From Balneolaceae bacterium (GTDB lineage: Bacteria; Bacteroidota; Rhodothermia; Balneolales; Balneolaceae): a stretch of 7,700 nucleotides of DNA. Shown piece by piece: positions 6,148 to 7,700 of this stretch. The DNA is taken from assembly GCA_007123985.1 (NCBI GenBank), contig SLGA01000305.1:1-7700 (forward strand), written 5' to 3'. The translations under genes and the position numbers were made by a program. The first letter of the stretch is position 1. Each line of letters begins with the position of its first letter. Below the pieces are notes generated by a model. That model had not been told where the DNA came from. It was given only the letters and a program-made list of their open reading frames with translations, and made no database searches.

Positions 6148-6552
6148 ATGGATCAAATATTCAAATCGGCTAAAACAGTTGCAGTGATCGGCTGCTCATC
6201 AAAACTCTATCGCACCAGCCATCAGATTGCCCAATATTTGATTGATGCCGGTTACTCCGTACTTCCGGTGAATCCCAATGAGGATGAGGTTTTCGGGATA
6301 CCGAGTTTGCCATCTGTTTTTGATATTCCTGAAGGTACGGAGATTCACATCATGAATATTTTCAGAAACAAACAGCACACTCTCGATGTGGTTCAAGAGC
6401 TGATTGATTGGTCTGCCAAAACCGGGCAAAAACCTGTGATATGGACCCAGCTGGATGTAAGCACACCGCAAGCGAAACAACTGGCGGAAGAGAATGGCTT
6501 TCGTTATGTGGAAAACCGCTGCATTATGGTAGAACACAGAATGGTGGTTTAG
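6148..6552 (+). CDS. CoA-binding domain protein, YccU-like
   Basis: A 134-residue single-domain protein of the CoA_binding_2 family, related to the CoA-binding Rossmann domain of succinyl-CoA synthetase. It is cytoplasmic, and its cellular role is not established; CoA binding is inferred from the family. Family blocks are in order: KTVAVIGCSS (9-18, the nucleotide-binding loop), YSVLPVNPNEDEVFG (36-50), VIWTQLDV (97-104) and ENRCIMVEH (122-130), with the conserved Cys125 in the last. The length matches the family. The frame extends upstream to a TTG at 6109, which would add 13 residues with no family resemblance; ATG at 6148, giving MDQIFKSAKTVAVIG, is the better start. Neither has a Shine-Dalgarno. 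The stop codon TAG ends exactly where the convergent membrane-protein gene's stop begins. Confidence 0.92.
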   Translation: MDQIFKSAKTVAVIGCSSKLYRTSHQIAQYLIDAGYSVLPVNPNEDEVFGIPSLPSVFDIPEGTEIHIMNIFRNKQHTLDVVQELIDWSAKTGQKPVIWTQLDVSTPQAKQLAEENGFRYVENRCIMVEHRMVV

Positions 6553-7272
6553 CTACTCTTCATCTCGAAAGAGGATTTTTTTTCTCTCTTCAGCATACTC
6601 TTCCATTTTTGATTTCAGTACGATCTCGATCTCTTTTTTCTCATCTTCGGGGATGGAGGTGTAAAACTCCTTGATGCGCTCTTCATGGGAATCTTTTTTT
6701 GCTATAAATTCTACAGCAATCACGTTTTCACTCTGCCATCTCCAGGCAATAACCTCTTTCCAATGGATAAATCTGTCGAGAAAGAAAATACCTTTTGATC
6801 GAAATTCCGGAACAACCTTGAGGGTCCAGGTGAAGAATCCGAAGCACATCAGTGAAATTCCCGATGATACACGAATACCTGTTACCGGTTCGGCGGTAAA
6901 AACAGCGGTGCGGTAAATACCGTATATAATGAGTGCAACGGCAAGCAGATTTGGTGCGTGATCAATCCAGAAAGATCGGTGCTGGTAGAGAGTGTTGCCC
7001 GCTTTCTGCCGAAGCTGGATTAGCTTCTGGGCACTACCGGCAAAAAAACCTGCGATAATAGAGTAGATCGCCATCATAAATGGAGCCGCTATTGATTGCG
7101 GAAACAAACCAAACGAATAGAGAACCATCAGCAGGGTAAAGATTAGCAGAATGGACAGTGCTCCATTCAGAAGATTTGTTTTGGTGAGTTTTTCGAACAC
7201 CAGCCAGTTTTGTGTGCCGGTATAAGCACCAGCCAAAGCTACGGCAACCAAAAAAAGTATAAATATCCACAT
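6553..7272 (-). CDS. Five-segment inner-membrane protein, function unknown
   Basis: A 239-residue integral membrane protein that I cannot name. Hydrophobic segments lie at about 1-17, 34-56, 59-80, 107-125 and 133-153. The loop between segments 3 and 4 (about 82-104) is basic and so probably cytoplasmic. The C-terminal part (156-239) is soluble: a beta-rich stretch RSKGIFFLDRFIHWKEVIAWRW (158-179 region) then VIAVEF, followed by a charged helix (about 208-234, rich in Glu and Lys). The 'R-GI ... W--I--W-W' pattern recalls small PH-like tails attached to membrane segments in bacterial proteins such as the DUF5673 type; this resemblance is from memory and unverified. ATG at 7272 puts the first membrane segment at the very N-terminus; no Shine-Dalgarno is visible. 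It is convergent with the CoA-binding gene, with no base between the two stop codons, and divergent from the DUF971 gene. Confidence 0.8.
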   Translation of the reverse strand: MWIFILFLVAVALAGAYTGTQNWLVFEKLTKTNLLNGALSILLIFTLLMVLYSFGLFPQSIAAPFMMAIYSIIAGFFAGSAQKLIQLRQKAGNTLYQHRSFWIDHAPNLLAVALIIYGIYRTAVFTAEPVTGIRVSSGISLMCFGFFTWTLKVVPEFRSKGIFFLDRFIHWKEVIAWRWQSENVIAVEFIAKKDSHEERIKEFYTSIPEDEKKEIEIVLKSKMEEYAEERKKILFRDEE

Positions 7273-7343
7273 AAATTGAACGTATTTTCAATGATAGAAG
7301 AACATAATAACACGATCTGCAACGAACTAAAAACTATCTGCTG
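7273..7343. promoter_or_regulatory. Divergent intergenic region with inverted repeat and candidate promoter
   Basis: These 71 bases separate divergent genes. On the minus strand TATCATTG (7296-7289) matches the Bacteroidota -7 consensus TAnnTTTG at all but one base. A TTG lies 23 bases upstream (7322-7320), at the long end of accepted spacing. Overlapping this candidate is a perfect inverted repeat, ATTGAA-N6-TTCAAT (7275-7292), which could be a repressor site for the membrane-protein gene. No plus-strand promoter is clear for the DUF971 gene. Confidence 0.3.
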
Positions 7344-7688
7344 ATGGATATAAAATTTACACCTGTTTCTATAGATGTGGGAAATTCCGAACAGACATTT
7401 ACTATTGAGTGGGCCGACGGACACAAAACCATTCTTCCACTTTTTGGATTACGAAAAAATTGCCCTTGTGTAACGTGCAGGGGAGGCCACTCGCAAATGG
7501 GCCAGTATGAACCCCAGTTGTTTTTAGTTGAGCCAACAAGAGAGTTCAGAATTGTTTCAGCTGATCCGGTTGGTAATCATGCACTGAAGATAAAATGGGA
7601 TGATGGACATGACGCGGGTATGTATAAATGGGAACTAATTCGGCATATGGATGAGGCGGTAGAAAAGTTGAAGCAAAACAAAAACTAA
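7344..7688 (+). CDS. DUF971 (gamma-butyrobetaine hydroxylase-like N-terminal domain) protein
   Basis: A complete 114-residue stand-alone DUF971 protein. The same domain forms the N-terminus of gamma-butyrobetaine hydroxylase, where Cys-X-Cys-X2-Cys and a histidine bind zinc. Here Cys40, Cys42 and Cys45 in RKNCPCVTCRGG give the same spacing, and His89 in WDDGH (or His79) is the probable fourth ligand. Two similar blocks occur, IEWADGHKT (21-29) and IKWDDGHDAG (83-92), the usual paired strands of the fold, followed by YKWELIR (94-100). The domain also occurs fused to Mrp-type Fe-S carrier ATPases, so a link to metal-cluster handling has been suggested for stand-alone members, but none is shown here. 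ATG at 7344 has no Shine-Dalgarno. The gene ends in tandem stops, TAA then TAG. Confidence 0.93.
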   Translation: MDIKFTPVSIDVGNSEQTFTIEWADGHKTILPLFGLRKNCPCVTCRGGHSQMGQYEPQLFLVEPTREFRIVSADPVGNHALKIKWDDGHDAGMYKWELIRHMDEAVEKLKQNKN

Positions 7689-7696
7689 TAGTTTTT
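7680..7696 (+). terminator. Possible AT-only hairpin at the end of the DUF971 gene
   Basis: AAAAAC (7680-7685) and GTTTTT (7691-7696) pair around a five-base loop that contains the stop codon. Five T close the second arm. The stem has a single G-C pair and would be weak, and the window ends four bases later, so it may be chance in AT-rich sequence. Confidence 0.25.
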
Positions 7697-7700
7697 ATTA

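Noticed and set aside
6199..6537. 112-codon minus-strand open frame inside the CoA-binding gene
   Set aside because: It overlaps the conserved CoA-binding domain on the other strand and shows no domain of its own.
6566..6590. Purine/pyrimidine stretch with eight T near the end of the membrane-protein gene as a terminator for the CoA-binding gene
   Set aside because: The flanking GAAAGAG and CTCTCTTC do not form a clean stem, and the run is explained by codons for the charged C-terminus.
7034..7424. Minus-strand open frames overlapping the N-terminus of the membrane protein and the DUF971 start
   Set aside because: They share the strand or overlap of better genes, have atypical composition, and would span a divergent promoter region.
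1..7700. A mobile, defence or biosynthetic system
   Set aside because: No transposase, integrase, nuclease, toxin-antitoxin pair, CRISPR repeat, reverse transcriptase or biosynthetic enzyme set is present; gene content is mostly conserved housekeeping and envelope functions.

Overview
The window looks like a stretch of ordinary chromosome from a Gram-negative, moderately AT-rich bacterium of the Bacteroidota/Balneolota/Rhodothermota type. That placement is inferred from four things: a BamA/TamA-like outer-membrane protein, a signal peptide ending in the L-H-A-Q style common in that group, start sites mostly without Shine-Dalgarno sequences, and the style of the PlsC-like acyltransferase. I saw no tRNA, rRNA, CRISPR array, insertion sequence, integrase or phage gene. 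No stretch above 300 bases lacks a gene.

Layout from left to right. Positions 1-2550 (minus strand) hold a cell-envelope pair: a BamA/TamA-like outer-membrane protein followed 37 bases later by a PlsC-like lysophospholipid acyltransferase that runs off the left edge. An AT-rich divergent region separates it from a plus-strand exported amidase of the choloylglycine hydrolase/penicillin V acylase family (2657-3721). A convergent spacer with two inverted repeats follows. Next is a minus-strand pair joined by an ATGA overlap: a THUMP-domain rRNA methyltransferase (RlmL-like, 4362-5522) and a small unrecognised putative lipoprotein (3820-4365). A clear Rho-independent terminator (5554-5592) separates that pair from a SlyD-like FKBP prolyl isomerase (5615-6043), which starts with TTG behind an AGGA ribosome-binding site. 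The right side has a CoA-binding YccU-like protein (plus, 6148-6552), a five-segment inner-membrane protein of unknown function (minus, 6553-7272) whose stop codon abuts that of the CoA-binding gene, and a complete DUF971 protein (plus, 7344-7688).

The genes do not form one recognisable pathway. The envelope pair may work together in outer-membrane or lipid homeostasis; the others are common housekeeping or conserved genes. I did not find a convincing previously undescribed system. The items most worth a second look are the unknown lipoprotein translationally coupled to an rRNA methyltransferase, a set of mutually exclusive RNA stems at that gene's 3' end, and the unknown membrane protein. 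Three start sites deserve care: TTG is the true start of the FKBP gene, whereas the longest frames of the methyltransferase and CoA-binding genes begin at TTG but are better started at internal ATGs.
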